A DNA stretch of 13,776 nucleotides from Deltaproteobacteria bacterium UBA4427 (GTDB lineage: Bacteria; Myxococcota_A; UBA9160; UBA4427). The notes under the pieces are model-generated. The model was not told the origin of the DNA and searched no databases. It was given only the letters and a program-made list of their open reading frames with translations. The stretch is from the NCBI GenBank assembly GCA_002390675.1, contig DGPZ01000016.1, positions 1-13,776 on the forward strand, in the 5' to 3' direction. The position numbers and the translations under genes were made by a program. Positions 13,762 through 13,776 of the stretch are shown piece by piece; position 1 is the stretch's first letter; every line of letters begins with the position of its first letter.

Positions 13762-13776
13762 TTTGGGATCCTCTCT

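Overview
The window is 13.8 kb of high-GC DNA from what looks like an aerobic, Gram-negative bacterium. It encodes an oxygen-dependent coproporphyrinogen oxidase (HemF) and a signal-peptide-bearing outer-membrane beta-barrel protein. Several proteins closely resemble, from memory of the sequences, members of the mycobacterial KstR (cholesterol/steroid) regulon: a KshB-type reductase, a KstR-like TetR regulator, a FadA5-type thiolase, an Rv3548c-type SDR and an FdxD-like ferredoxin. Steroid degradation gene sets are known outside Actinobacteria; an uncultured proteobacterial or Myxococcota/Binatota-like lineage would fit, but that placement is inference and no taxonomic marker gene is present.

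Layout. 1-1232: a leader with a strong hairpin, then hemF (+). 1414-2484: KshB-like ferredoxin reductase (+). 2517-4055 (-): outer-membrane beta-barrel protein of the family usually labelled TraF, with a perfect 12-bp palindrome upstream. 4181-6995 (-): a two-gene unit with a 717-aa fusion of a DUF455-type ferritin-like diiron domain to an ATP-grasp domain, followed after 10 nt by a HAD-IA phosphatase-like protein. 7065-7703: a 14-bp palindromic operator and the KstR-like regulator (+), divergent from the fusion gene. 7792-9936: FadA5-like thiolase and SDR (+), closed by a strong intrinsic terminator. 10239-11093: metallo-beta-lactamase-fold hydrolase (+). 11326-11517: small 3Fe-4S-type ferredoxin (+). 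11734-12498: hotdog thioesterase (+), preceded by a hairpin-rich region. 12542-13761 (-): a DUF427 protein and another SDR.

How they may work together. KshB-like reductase and ferredoxin supply electrons to oxygenases that are not in the window (KshA or a P450). Thiolase, SDR and thioesterase suit beta-oxidation of an acyl-CoA side chain, and the beta-barrel protein is a candidate entry route for a hydrophobic substrate. The least understood part is the ferritin-like/ATP-grasp fusion plus HAD protein, whose promoter region is shared with the KstR-like regulator and its operator. This is the best candidate here for undescribed biochemistry. No CRISPR array, tRNA, rRNA, transposase or integrase was seen.
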